From assembly GCA_051453625.1 (NCBI GenBank), contig JBOZIK010000001.1, positions 166,327,909 to 166,380,310 of the forward strand: 52,402 nt of DNA, written 5' to 3'. A program made the translations under genes and the position numbers. Positions 32,481 through 44,687 of this stretch are shown one piece after another. The stretch's first letter is position 1. Each line of letters begins with the position of its first letter. Origin of the DNA: Welwitschia mirabilis (lineage: Eukaryota > Gnetophyta > Gnetopsida > Welwitschiales). The notes below the pieces were generated by a model, which saw nothing but the letters and a program-made list of their open reading frames with translations, was not told where the DNA came from and did not search any database.

Positions 32481-35400
32481 TTACACTAGTCAGGGCATAC
32501 TTTAATAAGAGAAATGCCTCAAATTTATTTAAGCCACACTGTCATATTATAGATAAAAAGAGGATGTATTTTATTAAAAGAGTATGCACACTCGAATCTT
32601 AGATCCACCATTATTTCTAGTGTTATAGCCATGTAAATAAAATAGATGATCATCTTTTGATCTAGACCTTTTTTGACTATTCTAAAAATCCTTGCTTTTT
32701 TTATTGTCAAATGTAGGAGAATGGACTAGATGGATACATAAATTAATGGCATGCTTGGCTTAAAAATTGACAACTCTGAAGCACTTCATTCGTGTANNNN
32801 NNNNNNNNNNNNNNNNNNNNNNNNNNNNNNNNNNNNNNNNNNNNNNNNNNNNNNNNNNNNNNNNNNNNNNNNNNNNNNNNNNNNNNNNNNNNNNNNNNNN
32901 NNNNNNNNNNNNNNNNNNNNNNNNNNNNNNNNNNNNNNNNNNNNNNNNNNNNNNNNNNNNNNNNNNNNNNNNNNNNNNNNNNNNNNNNNNNNNNNNNNNN
33001 NNNNNNNNNNNNNNNNNNNNNNNNNNNNNNNNNNNNNNNNNNNNNNNNNNNNNNNNNNNNNNNNNNNNNNNNNNNNNNNNNNNNNNNNNNNNNNNNNNNN
33101 NNNNNNNNNNNNNNNNNNNNNNNNNNNNNNNNNNNNNNNNNNNNNNNNNNNNNNNNNNNNNNNNNNNNNNNNNNNNNNNNNNNNNNNNNNNNNNNNNNNN
33201 NNNNNNNNNNNNNNNNNNNNNNNNNNNNNNNNNNNNNNNNNNNNNNNNNNNNNNNNNNNNNNNNNNNNNNNNNNNNNNNNNNNNNNNNNNNNNNNNNNNN
33301 NNNNNNNNNNNNNNNNNNNNNNNNNNNNNNNNNNNNNNNNNNNNNNNNNNNNNNNNNNNNNNNNNNNNNNNNNNNNNNNNNNNNNNNNNNNNNNNNNNNN
33401 NNNNNNNNNNNNNNNNNNNNNNNNNNNNNNNNNNNNNNNNNNNNNNNNNNNNNNNNNNNNNNNNNNNNNNNNNNNNNNNNNNNNNNNNNNNNNNTCGTGT
33501 AATTATAAACAACATAAATAAAACCATATTTTCATTAGACAGAAGCAAGGAAGAAGAGTTTTGCTAGAAATATGGAATTTTAAACTCTACCAAGTTGCTA
33601 ATTAGAATTATAGGTTACCTAGTATGCGACAAAGGTCATCCACTGGTCTTTGAGGCACTAAAAAGCACTTTTTCCAATGGGAAAGTTTTATAGAATTACA
33701 TTGTAATCATAGGAAATGATCCATGTGGGAATAGATACAGATAAGTCAACCCTATAGTTAAGGTTTTAGGCCCTTTGAATATTTCATAGTGCAGAGAATT
33801 ATTTATTTCCTTTAACATTTTTTTGATTCCAATGATGCATGTGTAGAAACTCAATCATGCGACTCATTAAAATGATGCTCTACAAAACTTCCTAGCTTAA
33901 TTTGGGAATCAGTAGTCCCTTGCTTCATGAGCATGTAAGACTGCAAGCTTGTTGTTACTTTGAAGTTATAAGAAATGCCTTCGCTCTCAGATTTTGTGTA
34001 TCTTCCTTGATTATTTCTGCCTATTCTTCAAATTCCTTTACTCTAAAATGCTTATGCTCTTAATCAAAATATGGAAGGACATGTTTGAAATTTGTTCACA
34101 CTAAATTCACTTTTTCTCTAATTTTTCTGCATCATGATATTCACTTTGATCTTTTCACTCCATTGGGAGTTGATGGCAAATGGATTTTATTTTCTGAGAA
34201 ACTGTTTCTAAATAAAATATATACATAAGAAGCAAACAACAATGACAAAGGTAGTATTGGAATGGTGATAAGACAGACCAACTGCTTGACTTTTTTATAA
34301 TTTTTTAGTGCAATTCTATTATCCCTTATCATTTTCCCCAAGTATGATGATAATTTTTCTCTCTATGAACTAACTACTTGACATTTTTCATTTTATCTTA
34401 GCTAAATATTCTCATGAGGCCCAATTTTATCTAGATCAAGGCATTTTGCTTTCCTTTATTTTACAGAATTGGAGCTAGTACCATGTTCTCCTACATGTTA
34501 CAAAATATGTAATTAATAAAAATAAAAAAAAAGGTAATGGTGTAATTCCTCTTAAATAACTATCTATTCTTATCTATAACACTATCAGATATTTTTTTAC
34601 TTATCATAGAGAATCATTAACATTGTTAATACTTATAGAAAAAGAACTATTTATGAGTGAATGATATTCCCATATGAAACTTAATTTTGATACATACACA
34701 TGTAAAATATTATGAAAAACAATATTATTATTAGAAATTCCTTTACTATTAGAAGGTTTTATGTCCCTCCTTTTATCTGTGTTTCTTATACTTATCAATT
34801 TAAAAATGTTAAATATAAGATATTACTAGAAATATTACATATGTAAGTAACTTTAATTTAAAAATTGCAACCTCTTTTTCACCCATAAGAAAGCTCTTAT
34901 CCCTCAACATATGCAAAGGAGATGTATGTACCTAGAAAATAACTAAAAGAAAAATAAATCTATGTCATTTAAATACTATGAACTACTAAATCAAATAAAT
35001 TAAGACTAGCATGTACTGATTATTTAAAAATATCAATACCATAATGATGGTTTTCAAAATTGCCCAAGATAAATTCATTTGATAACTTGTATTTTTAATG
35101 ACAACTTTGATTTTTATAACTCAATTCTACAAAGTAATTTAAAAAATGAATACTATGATGTTAAAAAAAATTAGTAACTTATTTAACATACCTCTGGTAG
35201 ATAGAAATAAAGATAACTAAGCACCACCACTATTGTTCTCTTTTTCTTTAATAACATAGCCACAAGTAGTATTCACCTAAAATATCATAATATAAAATAG
35301 ATATGAATTCTATATTAACTATTTGATAGTATAAGTAAATATAAATGTATACTCTCTTATAACATGCATATTGTGAATAAGCTAAAGCTTGTAAATTCAA

Positions 35401-35569
35401 AGCATCAACCATAATACCATCTAAATCTATTAGACTCCACTTCATGTTTTCAATTTCAGCATCATTCTCCTTATCAAGGAGGTAATTATAGTGTAAGAAT
35501 GTTAAATTATCTTCTCTATCTTCTTCAAATTATATTCCCTATCTTCTTCCACTTCAGAGAATTCTTCAT
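32481..35569. other. CACTA interior with 698-bp gap
   Basis: N gap at 32,797-33,494. On the minus strand 34,141-34,341 is open with one hydrophobic segment (LVCLITIPILPLSLLFASYV), but nothing links it to a family. 34,604-34,798 and 35,248-35,445 are open by chance as far as I can tell. No gene called. Confidence 0.4.
32797..33494. other. Assembly gap (698 N)
   Basis: Unknown bases inside the CACTA element. Confidence 0.99.
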
Positions 35570-38500
35570 TCTTACTCTTATCATAAATATATATTGGGTT
35601 AAATGATGCTACAATACTCTATGAAGGATCCTCAATATCCCTTACATAGAAAACCTATGATGCCTAACTAGCTAATATGAATGGCTCATCTTATTCACTA
35701 TCATCCTTGATGTATTTACTTGTGTTAACAAGGGTGAAACAATACTCATCCTTCTTGATGGTATCTTGGTGAAGAACATCTAACCATTCACATTTAAATA
35801 TTACAACATTGAATATGAAACTATAATCTAATACGACTTTATTTTTCAAGATACCATAATATTTTACATCATTACTTATAGGACTTCTATCCTTTATACT
35901 TGAAACACAAGGAGTATTTGCAATTATAGAAACTCCACTATTTTGATGTGATAACTTTGCATCTCTCTTCTTTACATGAAATCTACACCCATTGATTAGG
36001 TATCCCTTATACCCTAGTGCATGTTTACTTGGAGGATGTGATAATAATTTTACTTCTTTTTCTTATTCTTTATTAAGCATGCATTTTCTCTTAACATATG
36101 AATCTAAAACATTAATTTCGTATCCATTAATAAATTTATATAAAATGTATTATACATTACATGTTTTTAAAACCAATTAGTAAAGTTATATCTAGGCATT
36201 CAAAGTTGTAAAGACTTTGTCATTCATGGAAAGCCTCTACGAATTTCTTGCAAGTGTTGACTATACACATATAAAATTAAAAATGTATATAATAAAAATA
36301 AAATAATGAAATTCTGATTAACTTAACTTACATATGATTTAATGCATGAGGTATTAAATAATACATATCTATGTGCTTGTTTAATTTCTATTTCACTTAA
36401 TAGAATTCTATTTACTGCACCTAGTGATCTTCCTTTTAGACATATAGATGATCCACTAGAATCAATGTAAAGAACTTCATTATGTTATAATTAATTTTCA
36501 AATATTTTAATATTTATCAGGTACTTAATGCAAAACCTTAATGCTTTCTCTATAAGTAAAATGCATCTCTCTAGTTTGTTCTTACTTTTGACGTACTCCT
36601 TTAAAACTTTCAAGAACTTAAATGGTAGATATGTCAAAAATGTATAGTTATTTCTTAATTATTAAAAAGATAAATTTATGACAAAAAAATAAGTATGCTT
36701 AGGATCTTTCTATAGGATACATCCATTGATATTACACAGGCTCGTAAAACCTAACATCCCTTATCAAATGAATAGATAAATAAATCATGATATCAAAGAA
36801 ATCTAGAGGAAATATTCTCTTAAGATTATATATTAATTTCCTTGTGATAAAGCTTCTTGAAGAATAGACACAATTGAATTATTGAGGGAGACACATTAGA
36901 TGAAAGTTACACAAAGCAATGGGAAGAATAAGTTGCAAAAGGACATGGTAGCCATGGCTCTTAAGCCTAGAAAGTCTATGTTCTTTTTGCAAGATACATC
37001 TATGAATATTAAATGCATAACCATATAATAGTTTCTACTCTAATAGTATATTCAGAAAAAAAAGTCTTTTCTTTTACTGACATCACAAAACTGGTAGGTG
37101 AAAGAAATGTATTTTTATCATCGTTCATCATAATGGATGAAAGTTCATCTCTAAGGCCTAGCTCTTTGAGATCAAGTCGTGCTTCAAGCATGTCCTTTGA
37201 TTTTCCTTTAATATTTAGGATATTACTTAACTAGCTATCATAAAAATTCTTTTTAATATGCATAATATCCAAATTATATCAAATATTATGATCCTATATA
37301 CATCTTAAAAATGAAAAAGGTATTAAATGAAAGAATATGAAAGAAAAATAATTTATTATTAAACTATCTCATAAACTTTTGTTACCTTTCAATATGGGAG
37401 AGTAAATAGTATTAATTTATTTTTCCATCTATTGCTATAATCTTCCTCTAAAATGCACAAATTGACTTACTTATATTTTTTTTTTTGTAACCTTTTAAAT
37501 TTACTGGATGGAGCGACCTTTAATTATTTTCTTTATTTCCATGTTTCGGAATTTTTGTCTTCTTTTGTTGATGTTTAGAAATGAACTTTGCTAAGTAAAA
37601 TCCATGTTGTCAATCTAGAAAAGAATCTCTTCATTACTTAATGGTATGGATTCTTCTTCTCTTTCTACTTTAACATTGAAAGGTCTCTTCATTTGTCTAT
37701 ACTTATGATTCTTATTAAGGAATCTTCTATGCACTTGGGAGTAATGTTTCCTACTATGAGACAACCATAGAGAATTGGACATATAAGCACATATGGAACA
37801 TGATAATGTTCCCTTTGTGCTTCATTCTAAAATGTTTTCATATGCTAAAAAATCATTTTTCATTTAAAGTGGCACTGCCTTCATGATAAAGAACTCCTTT
37901 TAAAGTGTATCAAATGTTTTCACTTCCTCATACCATAATAGCTTCAATTCTTTAATAAGAGGTTGAAGGTATACATCAATATCTTTTCCTAGTTGCTTAG
38001 GTCTTGGTATACTATCTTTGGGACCTCTCTTTGATATCCATTTAGATGCAGCACACTAAGGACATTCACTTTTCTTCTTATGCTCCTTCCAATATAACAC
38101 AAAATCATTAGGACATGCATGCATTTTATCAAATTTCATACCTAGGAAGAGAAGTATCCTTTCAATTGATCATAAGAACTTGGAATTGTATTACCTTCTG
38201 GAAAAGAGTTATGTAAGAGATCGAGCAACATAAAAAACATTGAATTTAACCATCCATCCATTGCTTTGATGGCAAGTAATTTGATAATCATAGAAATCTT
38301 TAAATATTTTATGCAATCAGGGTAGAATGGCTTCTTAGCTTCTTTGATTAACCTATTGTATTTTGCATTTTTTACATCACCACTAAAATTATCAGAATTT
38401 GAGAAATATCTGATGTTTTGTTCTTCATGTAATTTCTCACCATTATTAAAGAACATAAAGGCTTATTTCACCATGGAAACAAGATCATCTTATATTATAT

Positions 38501-38576
38501 TTTTGCCACTACATTGGTCATAGTGTTCTTTCAATGTTTTCCCATGCATAATCCACTTTATGTATGTACGATCCAT
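35570..38576 (-). pseudogene. CACTA transposase (TNP2 type), degenerate
   Basis: Minus strand, start MDRTYIKWIMHGK at 38,576 (transposase-associated N-terminal domain). Then FYPDCIKYLKISMIIKLLAIK and PEGNTIPSSYDQ near 38,330-38,160; PRPKQLGKDIDVYLQPLIKE spread over frames near 38,010-37,950; YNLDIMHIKKN near 37,275-37,240, the TNP2 hallmark; LEARLDLKELGLRDEL near 37,190-37,140; the DUF4218-type block (LQKEHRLSRLKSH near 36,990-36,950; FFDIMIYLFIHLI and PVQYQWMYPIERS near 36,810-36,705; QAHRYVLFN near 36,385-36,355); and a weaker DUF4216-type region to about 35,570. It should bind and cut the element ends in the nucleus. Frameshifts, stops and probable introns mean it is not functional here. 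Family identity is secure; exact exon limits are not. Confidence 0.94.
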
Positions 38577-39639
38577 GCTTTTGCATAAAAGATGCTCAAA
38601 ACTATGTTTGGTAATTAATAACAAGTGTTGCAACATTTCACCCATGGACAGAGTATGCCTTGAGAACTTAAAAAATTGTTAATTTCAAATTGTATGAACT
38701 TCTTTACACTATTCTCATACTTCTTACATGCCCTACACATATTAATATTAGATAAATAATTACATAATATTTTTTCAAATTATATGTATAACTTTAAATG
38801 TAATTGGTTATGCAATATCTATTCATAAACATCCAGCCCTTGTCCCTCACATAAATAGATTTATCAGATGACGATGATGGATGTAATGATGCCATTAATT
38901 TATTCCTATAATAGTTTCAACACTAGGTAAATTATCATAGAGGGACATCAACAATTATAAGAATGTAGAATAAGTATTAATTAGTCTAATACTAATAAAG
39001 TATTAAAGAACCTAAATATAGTGATGATGCTAAATCATTAATTATGGATTGAAAATTTAGCTAGGATGTTATCTAACAGAATGTAATTATCCTTATCTAT
39101 TACTCTAGTATAGCTTCAATGTATGAGAGAAGGGTAAGATTAATTATAGGTGTTTCAAGAAAATTTGAAGTTACATAAATTGAGGTGTTGTAATAGAATT
39201 TTGTATGACAAACACATAATAGTTAAACTTAGGGTCTGAAAGAGATAGAAAGGAAGAATGTCATAAAGCCCCCAAATTTTATAAGATGCAATATGATTTG
39301 GCTCCTAGATGCTATGAAAAGGTAGCAATCTAAAGCCCCATATATGCTAAGGAATTTTACAATATGGGAATTATACATAAAATCATAGTGACTTACATGC
39401 TATGAAAGGTGCCTTATAGTGTCTTCTAGCTTTGAAGTTGCACAAAAAAAAAAGGGAACAACATAGTGGTTACATTTTCTGATCTCAGCATCAAGATGGA
39501 GCTCGAAGGTGACATATATCAAGGAATATCTTATTATAAGAAGGAATTATTATATAATAGCATTATACAGGTGCCATGTACAATCTTAGGGTGGTACATG
39601 GGGGTCTTCTCAAGTTTGACATGGCTATTGTAATGTATG
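38577..39639. other. CACTA interior between transposase and kinase fragment
   Basis: AT-rich and divergently flanked (transposase leaves to the left, kinase fragment to the right). From about 39,470 the DNA is less AT-rich and may still be kinase-derived, but I cannot read it as protein. Confidence 0.4.
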
Positions 39640-40100
39640 AACTTACCCTTCAATTTAATCCTCATTGTAAAAGTGGCTAATTTAGGTCTTTTAAAATAGG
39701 ACTCAGTATTAAACAAACCCATGTTAACATAACAATGAAAGATAGCTTTGAATACTTAAAGCCAAAACACTTTAGAAGGAAATAGCTCAATGGTAAACTA
39801 GATGTAGGTTCCATTGGATTGGTACTAGTAGAGGTATTATGTACAAGACCTACATTGAAACCTATTCTTCCCAGAGAGCAGGTTAATTTAGCTAAATGGA
39901 TAATGAACTAACTCAGAAAGGGGATGCTTGGAAATATCATTGATCCTCACTTTGTCAAAACTGTCAATCTTAGATCTCTAAATTAATATGGTGAAACTAT
40001 AGCAAAATGCTTAGCAGCATATGGTACTAATAGACATGTAACGGAAGATGCTCTATGGAATCTAATTTCAAACCTCATTAGTGAACTTGATTACTTACCA
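39640..40100 (+). pseudogene. Captured receptor-like kinase fragment, CrRLK1L type (C-terminal half of kinase domain)
   Basis: Plus-strand text, with one frameshift near 39,695 and three stops, follows the kinase domain from activation loop to C-terminal lobe: VKVANLGLLK (DFG replaced by NLG), GLSIKQTHVNITMKDSFEYL, KPKHFRRK, DVGSIGLVLVEVLCTRP, LPREQVNLAKW, GNIIDPHF, then ETIAKCLAAYGTNRH and ALWNLISNL. The phrases '[37 protein letters not shown].E' and 'PREQVNLAEW...KCLA.YG.DRP.MGDVLWNLEY' are diagnostic of the Catharanthus roseus RLK1-like family (FERONIA, HERK, THESEUS), plasma-membrane receptors for cell-wall and RALF signalling. Here the catalytic HRD loop and everything N-terminal are missing. 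It lies inside the CACTA element, on the strand opposite the transposase, so it is a transduplicated fragment. Confidence 0.9.
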
Positions 40101-40992
40101 CATATAAGCACTGATCACTTGATTTAAAGAATAGAAATGTAAAGAGTTTATCTACTAAAAGAAACCAAAGAGGCATTACTCAATGTTCCATATGTGTTTC
40201 CTTCCTTGACATCCTTAATTAAATATCATTGTAAAGATGTCAAAGTTGCTATGAGAAGTGAAAGATGAGTGTCCATTGCTACTTCCACTAATTATAGCAC
40301 TAACGGTTGAATAAACATCATTTAAAAGGATAGGTTTTTTTTAGATCATGTAGTAGCATTAGTTTTATTAGTTGTTCTTTATGTATCAATGAAAATGTTA
40401 CTGAAATATCAATAATAGTGGATGCTAATAAAAACTCAAGGGGTTCTTACCAAATAGAGAAAGCTTTAGAGCTTGTAGCAAAGGATGGTAAAGCAATTAA
40501 ATGATCAAAGTTATTTTCTTGGAACCATAACTTGCATGAAAGAAAGAATATTAAAGAAAGGAGAAGAAAGTATGAATAATCAAGATCTTTTAATGTAGAT
40601 TCCCTAAATAGTAAAATGGATATAAGTATGAAGAGGTGTAGTAAGTCTAAAGATGAATTTTATAAGGAAGTAAAGCAAAATAAAAGGCAAACATGATGTC
40701 GTTCAAATTTCTAGTGTTACATCTTCTTCATGGTCTTGGTAGTATTAGCTTCACACTCCACAAGGGCTCCATATTGCAATTATACTACTTTCTTAGATTG
40801 TGTTTACATATATGATTTATATTCTCTATCCTAATAAAGGTTAATTTATCATTGATTAGAGAAAAATTAAGAATTATTCTAAGCTCAATCTTTGTAAAGG
40901 TTTTATTAAATCTCAATCTAATTTTCTAGGAATTCTTGTAGATGGTAATGATATACACATGAAATAGCTAAAGAAGATACACTAGCTATGTG

Positions 40993-41092
40993 NNNNNNNN
41001 NNNNNNNNNNNNNNNNNNNNNNNNNNNNNNNNNNNNNNNNNNNNNNNNNNNNNNNNNNNNNNNNNNNNNNNNNNNNNNNNNNNNNNNNNNNN
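40993..41092. other. Assembly gap (100 N)
   Basis: Exactly 100 N, the usual placeholder for a gap of unknown size, so the CACTA length is uncertain here. Confidence 0.95.
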
Positions 41093-42027
41093 AAAGGAAA
41101 GATCTTTATTGTAATATTAACAACCAAGACATTCCTTGACATTATGATCCTTGGCCTAATTTTGGAATAAATGCCAAAGGTATTTCATTGTTTGTCTTGA
41201 GACCTTTGGATAAATGGACAATTCGCCTTAATTCCAAGCTTGCAATTCCCTAGTTCAAGTGAATTCTACATTGGAACATTCAATAAAAATGTTGGAACAT
41301 CCTTCAAGTAAGAGTTAAAGCATGTTATCCTCAAAGTGCTGAAGAAACATGGGGCTTAAAGACTATTGCTCATAATGGAAAGGATTCATATGATAGTGCA
41401 CTAAATATTTCTTATTTTCATAAGGTTCTTTTATGCACTCAAAGTTCAATTCCATGTTAAATGATAGTGGCACTTCTCAAAGAAAGACTGAGTCCTTTCA
41501 TTTCATCTCTAGATATTTTAAAGACTAATAATTAAAATAAGATATGTAGAAATGAAGAAAAGACATGCATATCAGGAGTTGAATCATATACAAATCCTAT
41601 CTTATATATGGTTAATATGAAGATACTGAAGGGAGACATTAAGTTATTAAAAGAGAACATGATGGCATGCAACAGGTGGAATCAAAATCTCTAACAACAC
41701 TACTCAAAATCAACCATGGTAGTAGCTTATGCTCAATATAGGAAAATGATTGATGATAAAAGTATTACATCTAATGATGCAAGTAAAACATCTAGATAAC
41801 AAACAGAGAGCAAGATAATCTTATTTGAAAATTGAATAATGATGAGAAGACCTATAAAAGATAAAGATCATTAGGTACCTAATGAAGCTGTTAAAAGTAC
41901 ATCTCTTGTGCAATTGTCTTTATTGCTTTTATTTGAAGAAATCATTATAGAAACCATGGTGACATCTTCTGCGACAAGTACACATAAGGGAGGGTTTTCG
42001 TTATAGTTGATACAGATGCATAACTTG

Positions 42028-42087
42028 TTTGAGTTTGTGATAGATGTTTGGTAGAAGTTTGAGTTTGTAATAGATGTTTGGTAGAGG
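42028..42087 (+). repeat. 30-bp tandem pair
   Basis: TTTGAGTTTGTGATAGATGT with TTGGTAGAAG is followed at once by a copy differing at two positions. Small local duplication. Confidence 0.9.
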
Positions 42088-44157
42088 TCACTAAAATATT
42101 AGCTAATATAAAGGAGGAAAGCAACAAAGCTATATCACCACAAATCCTTGAGGGTCCTATTAAAAATCTTTTTAAGGAAATGGGTAAAAATAGAAAGGGA
42201 TTAAATAATAGTAGTAGTCTATCCTCAATTTAGTCTAGCCAGTTTAATTATAAATCCAGCAATAAATGAATAAAATAAGTCACTTCTCTGATCTATATAG
42301 TTTACTTTTAGGTCTAATTACCTAGTTAAGAACAAAGAAAGTTGAATGTGGTGCTTGTCAGCATCTCTTCATAGTTAGTGCATGATAATAAGCTGTTGTG
42401 AAATCTTAGAGTACAAAATATAAAATGTTCTTTTTCAAATTAGGATCTCTAATGAAACACAATGGAGTGAAATGAAAATAGCAAAGAGCAATATATTTTT
42501 AAGATTTGGTATTAAGTTATGAATAAGAAATGACATAAGTAAAGCTTCAGGACGAACTTCAATAATTAAAAAATTACAAAGCTATTATTTTTCCTAGATG
42601 AATGATTATTATGTCTTTACTTTTACTATAGACATCATGATTTAGAATGTATTCATTACTGCTTTAAAGGATGGGATACTTAGGATTTTGAACATTAATG
42701 TTTGATATCATTTATACTAAGTGTTATAAATGTTTTCTAGGTATCTCTTCCTAATGAAAAGGAATAAGTATTACATTATGATGGGCTATGTATTTTACTA
42801 TATGATAAATTAATTGCTACATCCAACCGTTCTTTGTTTCAATGGTGATGCAATTTTTGAAACCCTAGGAACTAATTTTAAAATAACTAATTTTAAGATA
42901 ACTTATATTCTACATCAACGCATGGCTATTAATTTCACAAAGTTTCTCTAAACATAATGAATTATAGGATGATTAAAGCTAAAATTCTTAGTAGGGATTA
43001 AAATTCAATGCTTCGATGGACAAACTTTTAAATAGATAAGATCTAGATATGAAAAATTTATTTAAAAAGTATCATGTGATTTAAGTATAATTAGATAAGA
43101 TTTTAGGCATATCTTACACAATAAGCTATAAGTTTTGTTATCAAATAAATCATACAAATTGAAGAAAAATAAAATACCAAGATGGTAATCACTATAATTT
43201 GCTATTATGACATAGATATTAAAAGTATGAAAGATATGTTCTTAAGGTATAAAGAGAGAAAGCACTTGAAATCCTTAGAAACATAGGAAAAATTTTAATG
43301 CCTATGGCCAAGAGTAGGAAACTTTTGAGAAGAAATCTATTAAGAAAAAAGAATAATCAAATAAAATAAGGTTTAGCTTAAGACATCTGAAAGATAAACA
43401 TGCCTCAAAAAGATACACAAAAATAAGTGAAGAGTGATTAAAACATACACAAAAACAAGAGAAAAGTGATTGAATAGGCAAAATATTGAACTTCACACAG
43501 CTTAGTGGAGACTCGTCTTAGCAGGCCACTTAAAAGCACCATCTTGCAGAAGCAGAATTAATAACTTACAAAGAATCATAAGGAAAAAGACGATAAAAAG
43601 AAATAAGGCAAAAGGCACAGATACATAAGATGGTCTAAAAAGTAATCAATAAACACCTTTTGGAGGTTCACGAACATTGTGTAGATGAGTTCTAGGATAA
43701 TTTTTTTAAGGCATTTCAAAGAACAATCAAATACCAGAATCCATTTATCCAAGATGAGACGTTTCTCATGAAACCAAATAATAATATGGAGAATTTACTA
43801 TAAACAAGTGAATCAATACTCTAGGTAACATTCCTGTGTAACTTCTACATTAAACACACGATAAATCTCAAACATGAGAACAATCACACTAGAAACAAAG
43901 CCTTCTGCTTAAAAACATAAAATATCTCTACAAGTGTAAGCCTTTCACATTTCTAACAACTCTAGAAACATAAACTAGTAATTGATTTCGATGAAGCTAG
44001 AAACATTATCCACTCTTGTAGCATTCTTGTAGCACTGTAAACTCCACCATCTTCTAACATGGGCATTAGAGCAACTAAAGTTTTACTTTGATAGTTTAAA
44101 GAACAAAGATGAAAGGTGCAGATTCAAAGAAATGAGTTTTTAAAAAAAGTAAAACTT

Positions 44158-44461
44158 TCTTTTTAACTATCTTTTAAGGCCTTTTTTTTCCTAAGCTCCT
44201 TAAAAAAAATTATTTAAGGTGTTTATTTTAATAAATGCTTTAAAAACTTAGAATTTTTAAGGTGTTTATTATAATACACACCTTATTTTTAGGGAATTTA
44301 TTTTAATAAACGCCTTTAAATGATTCAAAATGGCTTTTTAAGGCATTTGTTTAGAAAAATGCCTTAAAAAGATTTCCATTAGTTCTATTTAAGGCAAACA
44401 ATCTTTATACTTAAGGTGTTTATTAAAATAAACACATTAAAAGCCTATATTTCTAGCTGTA
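44158..44461 (-). repeat. Right terminal and subterminal repeats of the CACTA element
   Basis: Contains at least six TTTAAGG(C/T)(A/G)TTTATT...AATAAA(C/T)GCCTT-like units near 44,172-44,440, mostly as palindromic pairs (for example TTTTAAGGCATTTGTTTAG with AAAAATGCCTTAAAA at 44,335-44,370). It ends in CCTATATTTCTAGCTGTA, the mutated right terminus. Here the form GGTGTTTATTTTAATAAACACC is commoner than at the left end. Confidence 0.85.
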
Positions 44462-44464
44462 TAA
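44462..44464 (+). repeat. Right 3-bp target duplication of the CACTA element (TAA)
   Basis: Matches TAA at 20,334-20,336. Confidence 0.8.
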
Positions 44465-44687
44465 TTTTGAAAAACATGAATTGGGGATTATTAGAATTTT
44501 AAATTGGGAAAAGCCATACTTTTTTTTGCGTGTAAATCCATGTCTTGAGTTGAATCTTAAAGAACTTGTTAGTCTTACTAGACATGCCCTAAGCAATCAT
44601 CCTAAGAAGCCCCTTAATATTTCTTGGATCCATTCTTTGAGTAATGCCATTAATGAATCATGGAATTACAATCATTTTATGTGTTAA
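44465..44687 (+). pseudogene. Unidentified retroelement ORF, right part (resumes after CACTA)
   Basis: An open frame of about 74 codons begins at the CACTA border and ends with TAA at 44,685-44,687. It reads FEKHELGIIRILNWEKPYFF, then LELNLKELVSLTRHALSNHP and ISWIHSLSNAINESWNYNHF. It is in the same frame as the coding text that ends at 20,336 and so is its continuation. The family is not recognised. Text near 44,790-44,880 (MFDQCISLWFGPYFSKKAQ) faintly recalls the 'W.GPY.V' end of a gypsy polyprotein, but that is too little for a call. Confidence 0.5.

Larger units (their letters stand above)
40101..44157. other. CACTA interior, right part
   Basis: AT-rich, with an N gap of exactly 100 bases at 40,993-41,092 (probably a placeholder). 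A 30-bp tandem pair lies at 42,028-42,087, and an isolated subterminal-type motif TTAAGGCATTTC at 43,707-43,718. Open stretches here show no family resemblance. Material just after 40,100 could be the tail of the captured kinase. Confidence 0.45.
20337..44461 (-). mobile_element. 24-kb CACTA (En/Spm) DNA transposon
   Basis: The left end reads CACTATAAGAAATATAGG. The right end, read inward on the minus strand, is TACAGCTAGAAATATAGG. The two share AGAAATATAGG exactly and continue similar for about 48 bases (CTTTTA..., AACACCTTAA), giving imperfect terminal inverted repeats. Both ends carry arrays of AAGGCATTTT/AAAATGCCTT subterminal repeats. The flanks carry a TAA duplication, and the interrupted ORF reads through in frame when the element and one TAA are taken out. 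A degenerate TNP2 transposase on the minus strand confirms the superfamily and sets the orientation. The right terminus has lost the canonical CACT (it reads ...TGTA), so this copy is probably immobile. It carries foreign coding pieces (kinase at 39.6 kb, exon-like segments at 28.5-31 kb) and three larger N gaps, so the true length is approximate. Confidence 0.9.

Noticed and set aside
32751-33567. Open frames of 236-266 codons on both strands
   Set aside because: They run through the 698-bp N gap and have no sequence support.
34141-34341. Single-pass membrane protein on the minus strand
   Set aside because: One hydrophobic run in a short frame without homologous text or splice context.
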